Assembly: GCA_033026295.1 (NCBI GenBank)
Contig: CM065185.1
Span: 2,852,001-2,916,000, forward strand
DNA: 64,000 nt
From: Channa striata
Taxonomy: Eukaryota > Chordata > Actinopteri > Anabantiformes > Channidae
Direction of reading: 5' to 3'
The translations under genes and the position numbers were made by a program. Shown here piece by piece: positions 1 through 13,850 of this stretch. Positions within the stretch are counted from its first letter, which is position 1, and every line of letters begins with the position of its first letter. The notes beneath the pieces are model-generated. The model searched no databases. It was not told the DNA's origin and worked only from the letters and a program-made list of their open reading frames with translations.

Positions 1-3000
1 TTCTTAAGATGTTTTGTGTAGGTAACACTTCATTTCCTATCTAACCAACACTGATCATTTCTACTTTGTTTGAATGTGCAAATGGCTGTTTTTCATATCA
101 GCCGCAAATAACTGAATGATCTGTTGCAGGGAAGGAAAGGAATTTTTTTGTCTTGACAGTTAAAAAGGTGCAGATTTTAGAGCATATTTAATGACTGAGT
201 AAATGTGTGAGACAACACACTCGATGACAGGTAGACTATGATCAGAGCACTGTGACAGGAAAGAGTTCCCAAAAAAATATTTTCTCGTGTGCTCCGGTGC
301 CAAATAAAAAAAAAAATACACTGACGAGGTGTGTTGCAATTTAAGTGAAAAGGGCAAAAAAAAAAAAAACATGATAAACATTTATATGCAATAAGATGAT
401 ACAGTACGTGACAGGAGACAAGGCCTATAAGCTCTGCAGGGAGAGCCCGAGGGCTGTAAACATGTTAGGGAAGGAAAGTGAGGGCAACTTCTGCTGAGTT
501 GCGGTTGAGCTGAAACCCAACTGGATTATTAAATAATTTTTACACTTTTTACTCTTCAGCACCACGGGCTGCATGATTTCACCTCCAGGTCATCACTAAC
601 TAGCCCAGGGTGAAACAGACCAACTTGTTGTGACACACAATTAATAACTAATGAACAAATTACAGTGTACTCAACCCAGTGGTCATAATGTGGGTCCCCA
701 GAATAATTCATCACTTCAGCTCATTTCATTTATACAGTCCAAGTCTAGGGCCAGTTTCATGTCAGTAAATACATATTTAGTTTAGTTGTGGTCATTTTGT
801 TTTTTGCGTAGATGAGTGTATTTTACATAAAACATTATGGTAGATTTGCTCTGAAAAAAAGTAATTTTCCGATTTCTGAATGCAAGTACTGTTGTGAACA
901 ATTAGCTTTGACCGAGCTCAAAGATCAGTTCACACAGTTCCTGCAACAAGATATTTGTTTTGTTGGCAGGCTTCTGAAATTGAGACAGACCTTTGGCCCA
1001 ACCTTTCACCATTCTTGATCAGTTTGTAGGCTCATGTCATGCCCAAGTTATAGAAAATATAACGAATTCTTGTCATATATGATATTTCACGGCCTTATTC
1101 TGAGCCATCAGCTCTCCCTCATCCTACACCTCTACCTTGGTTCTTACTGTGTGTCAGTGAGACATTCAGAAACCATGCAGAGTGTAGGTCAGTGGCTTTT
1201 CAGAAGCGCCTACAGCTGAAAGACATGATGTCAATCTAGAGGGTTGATGAGGGATTCGGGAGAATGATAAAAAGATGTACCACGGATACTACTATGAAGG
1301 AAATGTTTCACTCAAATATATAATTGTTAGCCAATTTATTGATTTATATTGTTAAAAATGTGATTATGTCCAGGCTTTTATTTTTATTACTGGTTTTGTT
1401 TGTCTGATGATGCAACTTGTGGGCAAATAGTCATTTATATTGTTATTGTCAAAATACTGTATAATAGCCCAATATAGTTTTAAGTCTACTGTAAGTCGAT
1501 CAACCTAACCTTGGAGTGTAATGGCGTGTAAAGATGCTGCTTCGGTTCACTGAAACAATTTGCATGTTTAATGAACTGCGCTCTATTAGCGCATTCATGT
1601 CCAGCAGTGCATGTGAAATCTTATGCCTTTCAATATAAAATTATTCTGCTTCTGATTTCATTATTTGGATACCATTAGGCCACTGAACTGCTAACATCTG
1701 ACATCTCTCCACCTTTAAGCCTTTTTTGACTTTTTATTTATTTGTTGCTCCGAAGTTGAACGAGCTGATCAGTTCCCATGATCTTCTTGCACAAAGGTCA
1801 GGGAATGTTTTTGTGTTGGGCAGTTCAAATGATTGGAGGCAATTTTTTTTCCAGGCAGGTTCTCAGTCTGCCTTTTTCAGAATGGTGAGTCATCCACTGC
1901 CAAAGCAGTTACCAAAATTACACCTGATGCCTATCAAGCCTGTCTCTCTTCTTCTTCTTCTGCCTGGTTGCATGTGCAACATCAAAAAGATATCTGATCC
2001 TTAACACACAGGCTGACATTTGAGCAAAAGTCCTTAGGAAGTGAAGATGAACTATGTCTCCCCAAAGCTGTGTGTGCATGAAAAGCATGTGTAATAAGTC
2101 TGTATGATGTGTTCAGGAGACTAACAAAGCACAATTTCTTCACGCTTCTACACGCTGTTATGGTTAGTCTGTAAGAAAATCACTAATGGACTCAGAGTAT
2201 GTTTACCTATCATTGCTGAGAGCCACGAAGCCTCACAGATTGGTTTAATAAAGTTAGTGCTTTATTAGAAGAAGAGGCGCTTTACTGCACAGCACTTGAA
2301 TATGTTTTGTCTGAGGCTGAATTCACCCTTTCCCTTCACCTCTGTTGTTTACATTTCAAGGGCGTTCCTTTCAAGAGGCTCTAGTAGAGGATGGCGGAGA
2401 GGACGCGGCAAGGTGGGAGAGGGTCGTTTCAGAGATGAATAAACACAACACACCCAAGGTTGTCTGTGATAATATGTGATGCATTGCCAAGGTGGAGATG
2501 GCACACTGTAGAAAAGCACCAAGAGGGAGAGTGAATAATGACACTCAATATTCCACCTTAATTTGGCACGATTCTCTTTTCAATTTACATTTAAAGATCT
2601 TTTTTATGTTTATCACCAATCCAGGCAGCCAGCGAGTGAAAAGAGGCAAGATTGAGCAGGTTTACTTTTAATGGCTGTCTGATTGAATCAATAAGCCACT
2701 GCTGTGCACTAAAAAAAATCTCTACAGGTGTTCACAGTTTTGGTTCCTGCAAATATTCCCTGGAAAGGCGAGTTGCAAAATGATGATGAAAGGTTGTGGT
2801 CGACTTTGTGGAGTTTCTAAAATGATTGCGAATCAAAGACATGTTTAGTTTCGATTGAATGTGGCCATTTCAGGAATATTTCCGTGTGTAGGTGGCGACT
2901 GCAAACCTGACAGTAGCCGCTGCAAAGCTCTACTTAAAGAATAAGCGGGTGTTTTCCATATGTTTGTTTATGTCAAGAAATCCCATAAAACCCACAATCA

Positions 3001-5500
3001 CTGCAACCTCAATAAAGCCAGAACTAGATTGGAGCCTTTTTTCTGTGGCACACAGCTCCACTGTTGTTCAAAACCTAAAAAAACACAACAGTGAGTAACA
3101 TGAGGTGAATTTTTTATATCGTTTAAACAACCTGCTCGTGTTGTACTTTTCAGAATCATGCGCTCTCACAAAGATGTCCTCTTCAGACAGGGATTGGTCG
3201 GGTATGGAACCCATGAAGGATCCCATTTGGAAACTTTAAAATGAAATTATTTTGCATTCCTCACACCTCACCTGTATTATGAAATACAGTATTTATTATG
3301 TAGTAGACCACTGCACCTTGTGGCCACAGCAAGAGTGAATTCATCCTCATGTGTGGCTGCTTGGCAGAAAGTCTGTGTCGGAGAGACGGAGCAGTGGTAG
3401 TTAGTTAACCTGGCTCTCTACAATGTGTTATAATAGACGATAACTAGAGGCTGGCTGGCACTGGCAGTAACAGTGATTATTACTGCGATGATATTGCTGC
3501 TGTGATTGTGGCTGTAGCCGTGCCCGAGCTTCGGCTGCAAACATTCTGGCTGTGTCACTTTAATTTATGATGGGTGAAATACTAACTACAGTATATGGAT
3601 AAAATACCTAGAGATTCTCCGAGCACAGCCAGGCAGAGCAGCTGCAGCTGTGTGTGCAAGCGTACTGTTCGAGCTCTCCCTTCTGAAAGGAAAGAGCAAT
3701 AAATTTATCATAGAAGTTGTCATCGCCACTCGTGTTGTAGGTCTATCTGCAGTGTTCTCCAAAACTTGCAATGTATTATATGGCTACCTTCCTGAACTGG
3801 GCCATAACTCTTTTTACAAAATCAAATGCAATGAAAAAAATTATTAGGAAGGGCATGCAGAATTCATAGAGAAAGTATTGTAAGCTAACAAAAAGAATTT
3901 CATTAAAGAATTTCCACTGTGATCCTCTGGGGTAGCAGTTACCAGTTTGGAGGATAAAAATTATGGGGAAGACCTACTGTATGGAATCAGACACAACGAC
4001 ATATGGAAGAGTACATGTACACCTGGGTGATTCAGTTAGCTGCACCCACCAGCATCCAATCAGGACTGGGGTGATATCTGTGTGGTGGATTAAAGCCCAA
4101 AAGACAGATGTCCAGCTGCAAAAAACATAATATGGCCTTATTTTCCATTGTTTTGGGGATGAAGTAACTCCTTCGATTGAGAATGAAGGAGCAAAGCCTC
4201 TATGGGCACAATGGCTGATAATGAAATTAAACAATGTATCTGGACAAATACCATCTTGCTGGTATAATGTTGCAATCAGACATTCAGCCCTGCTGTTACG
4301 AGGCTGAATATAAAGTTATGAAATTTGACCCAACAGTGTCGTGACAGCTGCAGCAGAGAGACGAGAAGGCTCGCTCTGTAGCAACCCGTGATGTCTGGCG
4401 GGATGTCTGTGTGGCAGATGCACACTGATGAAGACAGAATTTCAATTGCCAGACTGCAACGAACTTCGCTGTGCCCAGTTATTTATTTATTTCATGCTGG
4501 GGATAAAGTCGATGAGTCCACCGAGGACAAGCGGGGCACAAGCTCCAAGTTCTGGGCCTCATATAGACACTTGTGGTTATATGCCTCCACTAAACAGTCA
4601 AGTTGCTATTTACGTGCACGTCTTTCCAGATGCATATAACTGAATTTAGTGAAGACTTTGAAGGAATTTAAGAAATGACTTAAGTAAAATGTTTAGCAAA
4701 AGAGAGGTTATAACTACACTGACATGAGACTATTTTTACAGATGAGCTGACCTTTGACCTTTATGATAATAAAAGGTATCACTTTTTAATTTTACCTTAT
4801 TAAACATTTTTGTAAAATGTGGCCAAGAAAAACCACAAATGTGTTCTGTCAGGTTGTATGGACCTTGACATTTGACCAACAAATGCTAAAATGTTTATCC
4901 ATGAGTCCAAGTGGACATTTGTTCTAGATGCAATGAAATGACCCTGAGTTATTATATTTACAAAAACTGAAAGGTCAACTCAAAAACAAAGATGATCTTT
5001 CTGTAAGTAAGTACAATTATTATTATAATTTCTGTAGACTACAAATATGTGGCCCTACTGTGTGTAATATACTGTACAATGCATTTAGAGAATGCTAATG
5101 TTTGCTTTAAGAGTAACTTTGAAATCCATTATAATCCATCCTTTAAATAATAACTTAACTTAGTCGGATAATATTGATAAGCAAAGACACTGTAGACTTA
5201 TTACTTTCATTCAGTAATACTGTAGCTCTGTCCCTGTTATTCTCTTGCTGGCAGGCATTTAAATGCTAATGTACTGCTGATACTTTTTTCAGTTGCTATG
5301 GAATGATGGCATAACTATGTTTGTTTGTTCAACAACTACAAATACTGTGCATCAGGTCAAATCCCAACAACAATTCTTTTCTCTGAAGAACTTTAAGCTT
5401 AAACTTTAAAATTGATTATCTCAGCAAAGAAGTCAACACAAAACATGTAGTGGTCATAAAGTTATGTACAAGTGGATTAACTTAAAAATAAACTCTCCAC
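1..5500. other. Noncoding AT-rich DNA, no gene seen
   Basis: I see no convincing gene, RNA or transposon here. All open frames are under about 95 codons, lack family motifs and fit chance in AT-rich DNA. Homopolymer A runs lie near 307-318 and 358-370. The patch at about 2210-2660 is somewhat less repetitive and could be a short regulatory segment, but nothing in it is diagnostic. Confidence 0.6.
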
Positions 5501-8500
5501 TTTTTTTGTTTTAATTCTGAGGCCCGAGTCATAAGGACACAGTTTCTTCAGGGCCTCTGTCCTGCACAGGTACCACCAGCGGGTTAATGATGGATGTTTT
5601 GGTCGGAGCTGCCCCTCTGAATACAGTATGAGGTGGCACAGCACAACATGACAACTGTCTCACCTGTATGCAGCCTTCACTTTGAGGTTTTTTCCTAGAA
5701 GCTCCAAGTTATTATATATAAAACTTAATAAATAATACAACTTTGTAGTTTTCTATGTCCTTATCCATTGTAACCAAAACAAATCTGTGTTTTTGTGTAT
5801 CATATGGCCCACTACCAGTATTTTGGCGTGTGCCCTTCTTAAATGAGCAAAAGCATCAGCAAAGACACATAAAGCAGACATGTCAGCCAAAACAGTCCCA
5901 AATCTGGCAAACAAATCCCCAACATGTCTCGTAGCCGCACCAGCACCTGGAAGCCGCATGGAAAGTATTTCTAGAAGGAGTGGCCTGACAGGTACTGACC
6001 ACACAACCACCAATGTTAAAAACAATCGCACACCTACCACAACATATGTAGCCTATTTTTAACAAACTGCTCCTTTTTCTAGCGGTGACATTCATCTTTG
6101 AACACCTTTCTACTTCACACGAGTTCCTCCCTCACTTTTTTGCATCTGCAATCAAGTGCAACACGTCGAATGCCTTCAGGAAGAGACTGTTGAGAAGTGA
6201 TCACTGTTATCCGCCTTTGCAGGATTGCAGCTCTTCAGTGGTGACAAGCTTTTTACCCCACCTTCAAGTACGGCCATTCAGAACAGGTAGAAACACTTCT
6301 GCTGTTTGATGCAGTCTAACATCATTCGGACCACTTCCTTTCAACATTCAGTGGCCCTTAATCACAGCAATACTTTGAACAGAATGCAGGTATCTGCATG
6401 GCAGCATATGTTCACAATCACGATGCAAACAGTTTAGTATGTTAACTTCCTAAAATTTGCTGGTTATTGCTAAACATAAAAGCAGAGCTGATGTATATTA
6501 AAAGTTTAAGTCTACTCCGGAGTTGTTCGGGCACAGTTTTGAGCTGGGGGTCACCTGCCTTTTAGTTGTGTTCAGAGCCCAACACACAATCACAGTTATT
6601 GTTGTAAAAAACAAATCTCAACATTAGATTTTAATTTACAATGCGTTAGTAAACACAAACCATTACAGGTGCTGCGTAGACAGCAGGACTAATTAAAGAC
6701 CTCAGTAAAATTTATTTTATTTTCAATATTTACCATACCGACACTAAAACCAGCAATAAATTTCCTATATTCCCATGTGAAGTTCATCAGACTACGGCCT
6801 GGTTTAGATAATTCTGTGTCGTACAGTAAAACTCTATGGTTGGCCAAAAACTACACAACACAGCCAATCACAGCACTCCTCAGCGTAATTTATTAAATAA
6901 AATTTTTGAAAAATGTAGCCTCAAATGCTCCAAATCGATATTCGATATCCTACTGCAGTTAGCTTTTGCGTATCCTAGAGACAACATATTCTGTTTGGTA
7001 CCACTTCTCCCTCTGAACCAGATCTGGTTTTGAAAAGCATTACACCCCAGCCCAGTCCTTTATTAAGAATATACAGTACAGCAGTGGCATCCAGCATGAC
7101 AGTCGGGACCCCACAATGTCTTCAAGTGCAGCTTCTCTCTGAGTGGCTGCATGCACTGAACTTATTTTCCCCGGGTCCAACTTTGGGACCACTAGAGCAC
7201 CCTGGCCTACTTTTACCAGACCGACATGCAATCAAATCAAACACAGCGCACAGTTTGTTATCTACGTTTTGTCAGAACCATCTGTCCCAAGGATGTTATT
7301 GTGTCCTGCTCCCTTATCGTAGCCTGCTGCATTCACGCCTCTGCCGCGCTGGCTGAGCGTTGTGGCCTGGAAGCCTGTCCTGTCACAGCTTTTAATCCCC
7401 CTCGTTGAAGTCACTAAGCCCCAGCCTTGTTAGCATACTGTATACAACCCCCTCGCGCATGACTTTCACGCTCCCTAAGAACTTCTCCTGCTCCTGCACC
7501 ACGACTGACAGTATATTTTTATAAATCTGATGATGTTGCCCCCAATCTAAAACTCATTTTGCTTTTGTCTCTCGCAATTTGGGTCAGCTTGTTGATTTAT
7601 TTTCCTGCTGCTCATGGAGACAGAGCAGATTACGGCGTGTTTAAGGCGCTATCTCTGGCAGGTTATAGCACAGGACCACCTTGGGTGAGGACAGGATAAA
7701 GGCTGTGGAAATTAAAACTGTTTTTTTTGTGCAGCTGGGTGTTGTGCACAATCCAGTAAAGCATCAGCAGTGCATCAGTCGTTTCATTTTCCTTATGGCG
7801 GTTGTCAGCTGAAAAAGCAACCTCTGCAAGCACTTTTTTTGTACTTTCCAATATTTGTGGTGCTGTTTCTCCTGTGCTAGCTCAAAGAAGTACAACAAGG
7901 CTGTGGGTGTATGTTGAGGGAAGATTTCCAAGCTCCATTTGCCCGTCTCAGTGGTGTGTTGCAGGGCGATGTAGGAGATCAAAGTATAGCGGTGTTATAT
8001 TTTCAAGGCAATTTTTATTTTTATTTTTTATGGGCTGCATTCATGCCTTGTAATGTTTGGGATGTTCTGTAACAACTTCAGCACTCGGACTAAAAATTCA
8101 GCTTAAGACGTGAGGTGCAAATTGACACACCACGAGACACACACAAATAGAAATATCCACTCAAACACACGACCAACTCCAGCATCGAAAAGAGACTGCG
8201 TGAGCTGCATGTGTCTAGGTGCCTTCCAGGATCTCACCTCCTTTAGAGCAGCTGCAGTAAGGATGCTACCATCAGTGTGTGATGGCACTTAAGTGTGAAC
8301 CAACATTGCCCTCCAACCTGTCCCCCTGGAAACACTGCTTGAGAGTGGAGGTAGCAGCCATCAGTAGGCGCAGACCGCAAAGGGAGAATCCCCTCCACCC
8401 TCCTCTGCCCTCTGCTTTTGTCTCTAATATGGAGCTGGGATAGCAGGGGCCGCTGCGTTTAGAAAAGCCCTGTGTTTCTCCCATAAAAACCACATCTATG

Positions 8501-9100
8501 GCCGTGGAGAAGCTTACACTGTAATCCTGCATGACGGATTGAGTCTGCCACTGCAGCATTCTACCTCTCTTTTTTCCCCTCTCTCCTTCCTTCCTTATTC
8601 CCTACAGGAACTTCTGTGGAAGCGGGCGTGTGCTCAAACGTGCAGACACGTACATTCGTCAAAGGGAACGTAATGTGTTCGCGTGTGCATCTGTATAATG
8701 CGTACACACACGTCTGTGCGCACTTTGTGCATTAGTTCCATCACCCGTTCCTTCTTAAAAAAAAAATGTACAGCGGCCTATAGCTGTGTCTGTTAAAATT
8801 TTGCACCAACGGTGGAGGGAGAATAAATAGATGTCAGTGGCAGAGAATGTAAAATAGGTTTCCTTTTTTTGCAAGAGAAAGAACAGAATGTAAAAGATAC
8901 CGTCACACAGGTTCGCACAGTACAAGAGAATGAATCCCAATGGGAAGTTTCAGTGAAAGCCAGTGCTGGAGAGGTATATAGATGACCTGGATTTTGTATC
9001 TGCGCTCCCACGACATGGATTATTGTGCACCGGTAGAAATGGCCCTTAATATAAAAGACATTTATACGCTCACGGATCACTACTATTAGAACCCATCTGA
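5500..9100. other. Noncoding DNA with a few complex patches
   Basis: No gene is supported. The block at about 8200-8560 is richer in GC and lower in simple repeats than its surroundings, and it could be a regulatory island. Positions 8625-8735 hold a CpG- and TG-rich stretch with many alternating purine-pyrimidine steps. Short open frames on both strands show no recognisable domains. Confidence 0.5.
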
Positions 9101-9104
9101 GCCT

Positions 9105-9790
9105 GATTTGCTCCTGTCCTTATCTATCCATCCTCTTGTCACTCCAGCTTTTTGTCTCCTTCCCAATTCCCTACACATTCGCTGCGTCGTCTTTTTTCTG
9201 TCTTTTTTTTTCCACCTCTCATTCTGCCTCATAATCTCCTGCCCTCTCTTGCTTGCTCTCCGTCTCTCTCTTTGGGTATTAGGCATTCAAAGATCTGTCT
9301 GTGGCATGTGGTAGAAGTTATCACCCCATCTCTCTCCCTCGCTCACTCCATCGCTCTAATCTTCCTTAATCTTCCAGCCCAGAGTGAAGTGAGAATTAGT
9401 TCCTCACTCTCCTTCATCAATCTCTTGCACCTCCCCGTCTTCTTCTTCGTCTGCCTCTCACTACCTCAGTCTTTCTTCTTGTCTCTCTCTCTCTCTTCTG
9501 GATCATCCTCACCAGCTGCTTTCTTAATCCTCCTTCTTGCTCAGTTTGTCTCCCCACTTCTCCCTGGGCTCTCGTCTCATTCTGCCTCGTGTCATCAACA
9601 AAACTGCAGAGGTCATTTCTGCTTTGCCCTCGCGTCTCTCACTGTCTCTCTCTTGCCTTCTATTTCCATTTCCACTTCTCGCTCTTTTTTTCCCACTCTC
9701 TTTTCAAAAGGCTCTCGGGACTTTTGTATTCAACCCAACCTGAGCTGTGTCCTTACCTGCTCGCTGTCCTTTGTAGGAACTAACTCGGAA
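9105..9790. repeat. Long pyrimidine-rich tract (plus strand)
   Basis: The plus strand is dominated by C and T for nearly 700 bases, with CTCT and TTCC runs. This removes most stop codons and creates a 215-codon open frame at 9152-9799 and overlapping frames. Their translations are almost entirely Ser, Leu, Phe and Pro, which is the signature of composition rather than of a protein. Such tracts can form triplex DNA; no function is shown. Confidence 0.75.
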
Positions 9791-9799
9791 AGGAAGTAG

Positions 9800-11830
9800 T
9801 GTTTAACACTCCTTATCTGACACATAGAAACACCTGGGGGAATCCAAAATCATAAAAACACCAGTAGTTAAGGCCAGATTCTGAAAAGCTCCTTTCATTT
9901 AAGCATAAAATACTTTTTCTTGGTACTGAAATTTTTTTCATGTTCAATTGTGTCCCATTTTTTAAAAGCAGCTTTTAATTTTTAACCTTTTCATGTGCAC
10001 GTTGATGAGTTTGGCAGTTAAACTGGATTGTGCTCAGTCCCCCTTTACCCTTCGGAGTGTAGAAAGCACTTATCACAACCATCTACATCGGCAAAAGTGT
10101 CCACCGTTGGCAGGCAACAGCACCACAGAGAGGAATTAATAAACTGCAAATTTAAAGGCCAGAAGTAGATTCTGTCCCTCTCCAGCACGTCACTTCACAA
10201 CTCTAAAAATATGTCTTACTGCCACAACTTTTTCAACTTATTGGTTCGGCGTAGCATATCCAAATCATGTTGTGATTCGAAATGCATTATGTACTATTTT
10301 GTCCTCTAATTTTCCAGCAGGCTCTACGTCAGAGCTGTGGGGGGGGGTTAGAGATTTTGTCCATTGCACTTACCTGATGTTATTTTCAACTTCAAATCCC
10401 CGGTGGAGCATTTTAGCTAAAAGCACAAACTGAGCTCGAGAGAAGCAGAGCAACAAATGCAATGCATGGGCAACCACCAGCATAATTAGGTGTGGTTTTA
10501 AAAATCTAAATATGATGCCTTTTTTCTACAAATTGAGCCAATAAATGTAAAAAATAAATTCCCCTCCACTTAATTAGCAAACTGCCTTGGCCACAAGTGC
10601 TACAGAGGGAAAATAACATCCCTTTGCACTAAATGCTCCTCATGTTGCCTCTACAGCACTGCAGGATTTTGACTTCCGTGCTAATAACTACACTGCTACA
10701 TTCAACAAGAATAGAGGCCATATTCTCCAAGGTACATGGTTGACTAAGTCACGGACTTCTAAAGCAGCACCCAGTGCGTTCGCTTTAAATCACACTTTGA
10801 TTGGACTTACACACATAAGCCAGTGTGCCACGCAAGAGTACACTCATTTACATTTTACAGTCCCAGTGGATGTAGAGCGACAAATGAATATTAATTCCAC
10901 TACTTTTCATTATCAGAGCAGTGTAATGGTGATGAATGCTATCCTGTGTGGAGAGAGCCTTCAGGATCGAAAAAACTAAAAGCAGTATTTTAGGCTGGAA
11001 AAACTGCGCGCTAAGAAATTAATCAAAGTAAAAAAAAGGAAGCAAGGCTGTGAAGAGTCTTGCTTGACCTTAATAGTAAAATAGCGTTTGAACTTTAATC
11101 CTACCTGAAGCTAAAGTCAGTCACTCTATGACGTTCAGCTTCAACACACAACGAAGCTCTGCGCCAAATACTGCTGTCAGCGTGGAAACAGGTTTGCTAT
11201 TGTTTACCGTGTATTATACAGATGCCCCACTCTGCAAAAAAGTCATTTCAGTGAGCTGTCGGCTTTTCGTTCCGTTTGTGTGTGTGTGTGCGGACTGCTT
11301 CCTACTGTCCCTGAATGCACCACCACGTGCTGATCACACTGTCAAAACACAAGTAAAAGACAATAGTAGGTCCATTTGCTACAAGTGGACCTATCAGAGG
11401 TAATGTTGGATTTTGGGGAGATTGCAAATAATGCGCGTACAGACGTGAACTCGGGAAGAAATGGCGAGTGTGATATTTCCACTGTTCATCATAATTAGCG
11501 ATGTGATAATTAGCTAATTAGTGCAAAAAAACTACAGCTGAGGCCTTAACAACCTACAACAGCCTACAACCATAACACAACGAGACTAAATGCAGAACAT
11601 GTACATGAGGTTTCCAGCTACAGTGGAGCAAAACAGGTTACAGCTGTCCAACAGATGAATGGGTGTACTGTAAGGTACAGTTAGAGTCTTCTCACACTCA
11701 TACATTTGAAATAACTGTCTCCAGAGACCTTGCTTGACAGAACTAAACTAAACCTCAGTGTGTATCTTTGTTCCTGTGCATTCATTCTCCTCTGCAAAGG
11801 ACACGTTTACTGTATAAATGTTGAGTGACC
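9800..11830. other. Noncoding DNA, no gene seen
   Basis: No gene or known transposon was recognised. The stretch has AT-rich patches, a run of nine G at about 10339-10347 and a short TG repeat near 11278-11291. Open frames at 10740-10979 and 11128-11403 are short and lack motifs or splice context. Confidence 0.55.
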
Positions 11831-11839
11831 TCGAGGCAA

Positions 11840-12130
11840 GAAAGGTGCTCATAAGAGAGGGAGAGTCAGATAAAGGCAACGAAAGGCGTCAATGCAGACA
11901 GCAACGAATGGTGGCGTGTTAAAAAAAAAGAGTGAGAGTAAATAGATATGTGGGCACACGTGATGAGAAGCAACACAGTTAAAAAGATGCATGGGAGGAG
12001 GGCAGAGACCGACATTTGGTAATCCCAGCTCTTCCTTCTTCTTTCTGCCCTTTTCTGGAGAGAAAAGGAGAAAAAAACGGGGGGAAATGAGATGAGTTAG
12101 GGAGAGAGAAAGATGGATGAGGGAGGAGAA
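11840..12130. repeat. Purine-rich tract (plus strand)
   Basis: The plus strand is strongly biased to A and G (GAGAGG, GAAAGG and AAAAAACGGGGGG-type runs). It lies directly before a more complex island at 12130-12850. No coding signal is present. Confidence 0.6.
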
Positions 12131-12850
12131 TCACTTTGAGCTAAAATTGATAAAGGCTGATTACAGTATAGGCGAACGCTGGGTCAGGTTGTTGCCTTAA
12201 TCAGCGGCAGATTTGTCGACTGTGTGTTGGTACAGTGCAGCTCGAGGAGCTGGGTTAATGCAGTGCCAGATGACTCTTTCACGGGAATACGGCGGAAAGT
12301 TAGTGCTGCTGAAACGGGGAGGAAGATGGGTGCTAGTCATCAGCATGCATGCAACAAAGCATGAGAAATCACATTAATCACACAGAATGCTAATGACAGT
12401 GATTGGCGTAATCACAACAACACGGGCGGAAGGGGTGAGACAACAGGAGGTCAGCCATTTCTCTGCTTATTATTCTTTCACGTTATTCCCGCTAATGTGG
12501 CTCCTCGTAGGAAAAAACAACTGCACTTGCACTCGCAACTTCCAGCGGCTGATGGAAGCTACGCCACGTGTCTGCGTAGGTGTGGACGATGTGGACAATC
12601 GCTAACAGCTACCGCAATAACAAATGGACTGCGGTGTGATGGAGCTGTATCCACAATCAAGGCAATTAACCTGTATCTGGCTGCAGGGACCTCCAGCTGT
12701 CGGGGAGACGGAGTTTAACACTGTAACGTACCAAAGTCTAGCTGGTGGAGGGCATCTGTTCGACAAATCAGCAAAGCTACAGTATGTAATCACGTTTCAC
12801 ACCACGCTAATAACTTCAGCCTAATTTATCACCGCCATGAAAACAATCTT
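12130..12850. promoter_or_regulatory. Candidate CNE-like islands between purine tracts
   Basis: This segment has high sequence complexity, unlike the purine-rich DNA on both sides. It contains several TAAT/ATTA-type cores (for example in CCTTAATCAGC, CACATTAATCACAC and GCCTAATTTATC) and no repeat. Overlapping frames on both strands around 12387-12824 are short and disagree with one another. Composition resembles vertebrate conserved noncoding elements, but conservation was not tested. Confidence 0.4.
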
Positions 12851-12854
12851 ATGC

Positions 12855-13290
12855 AAGATTGGGGGAGCAGAGGGGGAGACGGAGGGACGGAGGGAGAAGG
12901 AGGCAAAGCTGCGAGAGGAGAGACAGAGAGAAGAAAAGAAGAGAAAATGGAGAAAGCAACATTGTGAACATGTCCAAAAGGGCTCCGATTTGTCTAAAGC
13001 TCACTAATTCAATCTTGGAAATCCGATGGAGTGACTGAGCCACCCCCCTTGCCCTCCTGCCGCCTCCTTCTCCTCCTCATCTCCACTATTTGAGAGCGTA
13101 GCTCTCCAAGTCCCTAATCCGGCTTCTGATAGCAACACTCTGCAAGGAGGGAGACATCAACACCACACAGGGGTGGGGAGAGAGGAAGATGAGTGGCAGT
13201 AGATGGAAGGCTGCAAAACAGAGGCAAAGGGAAGCGGAGAGAAAGAAGAGGGGTGAGGGAGAATAACAGGGGATTGTGTGGCAACTGAAC
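12855..13290. repeat. Purine-rich tract in two blocks
   Basis: Blocks at about 12860-12955 and 13140-13275 are nearly all A and G on the plus strand (GGAGACGGAGGGACGG-like). A pyrimidine-rich segment at about 13040-13110 separates them, so polarity flips within a few hundred bases. The minus-strand frame at 12849-13043 is Ser/Leu/Pro-rich and an artefact of this bias. Confidence 0.6.
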
Positions 13291-13299
13291 TCAGTCTGT

Positions 13300-13850
13300 T
13301 GGTCGCATCAAATTCCTCTTTAATTAAAAGTCTAAATCCTACTCACTTTAAAGCCCCTACTTTATAATTAACACTCTGATCTTGCCTCCCCCCCACTCGA
13401 AAAGAAAAACAATTAAAACTTTTGCAATTTTTACTTCAAAATCCATTAATTAAAAATCGCCAGTGAACAATGGTGCAATATTAAGGCAGACCCCCACTTT
13501 CCTCATTAGCCGCTGGTTAATTGATCCTAACGGCAATGTTTACCGACGGGATGCTAAAGACAAAAATGTTATCATTTTACCTCGCCTAATTGCAGCCTTT
13601 GAAGGAGGGGGACCAAAAGGGAATTTCTGGATGTTTGAGATCATAGCAAGAATGGATTTCAGAGGCTCCTCTGTGGTTTTGTCTCTTAGGGTTTGCAGTC
13701 GTTTTATAGCACTTATAAAAGGTTATGAGATACTCAATATTACATTCCTAAACAATTTAGCTAGAAAATTAAACATGGTGGGTGTTGAGATTCAGAGGCA
13801 GGAGGATGTTGTAACTTCTAGTGGTCAGATATCAATGTAGTGGAATCGGT
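13300..13850. promoter_or_regulatory. Strong CNE-like candidate
   Basis: About 550 bases of complex, repeat-free DNA are packed with homeodomain-type cores: TTTAATTAAAAG, CATTAATTAAAAATC, CTCATTAGCC, GGTTAATTGATC and GCCTAATTGC. An open frame of 125 codons (13463-13840, plus) covers it. The frame lacks a recognisable domain, and its protein-like look may be a by-product of few stops in complex DNA. I read the segment as a candidate developmental enhancer. A coding exon is the alternative and is less likely. Confidence 0.5.

Noticed and set aside
5570..5590. CTCF-like word CCACCAGCGGG
   Set aside because: Diverges from the core after the first nine bases; weaker than the two sites listed.
9152..9799. 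215-codon open frame, the longest in its region
   Set aside because: Lies in a C/T-only tract. The translation is Ser/Leu/Phe/Pro low complexity and overlapping frames are open too, as expected from bias.
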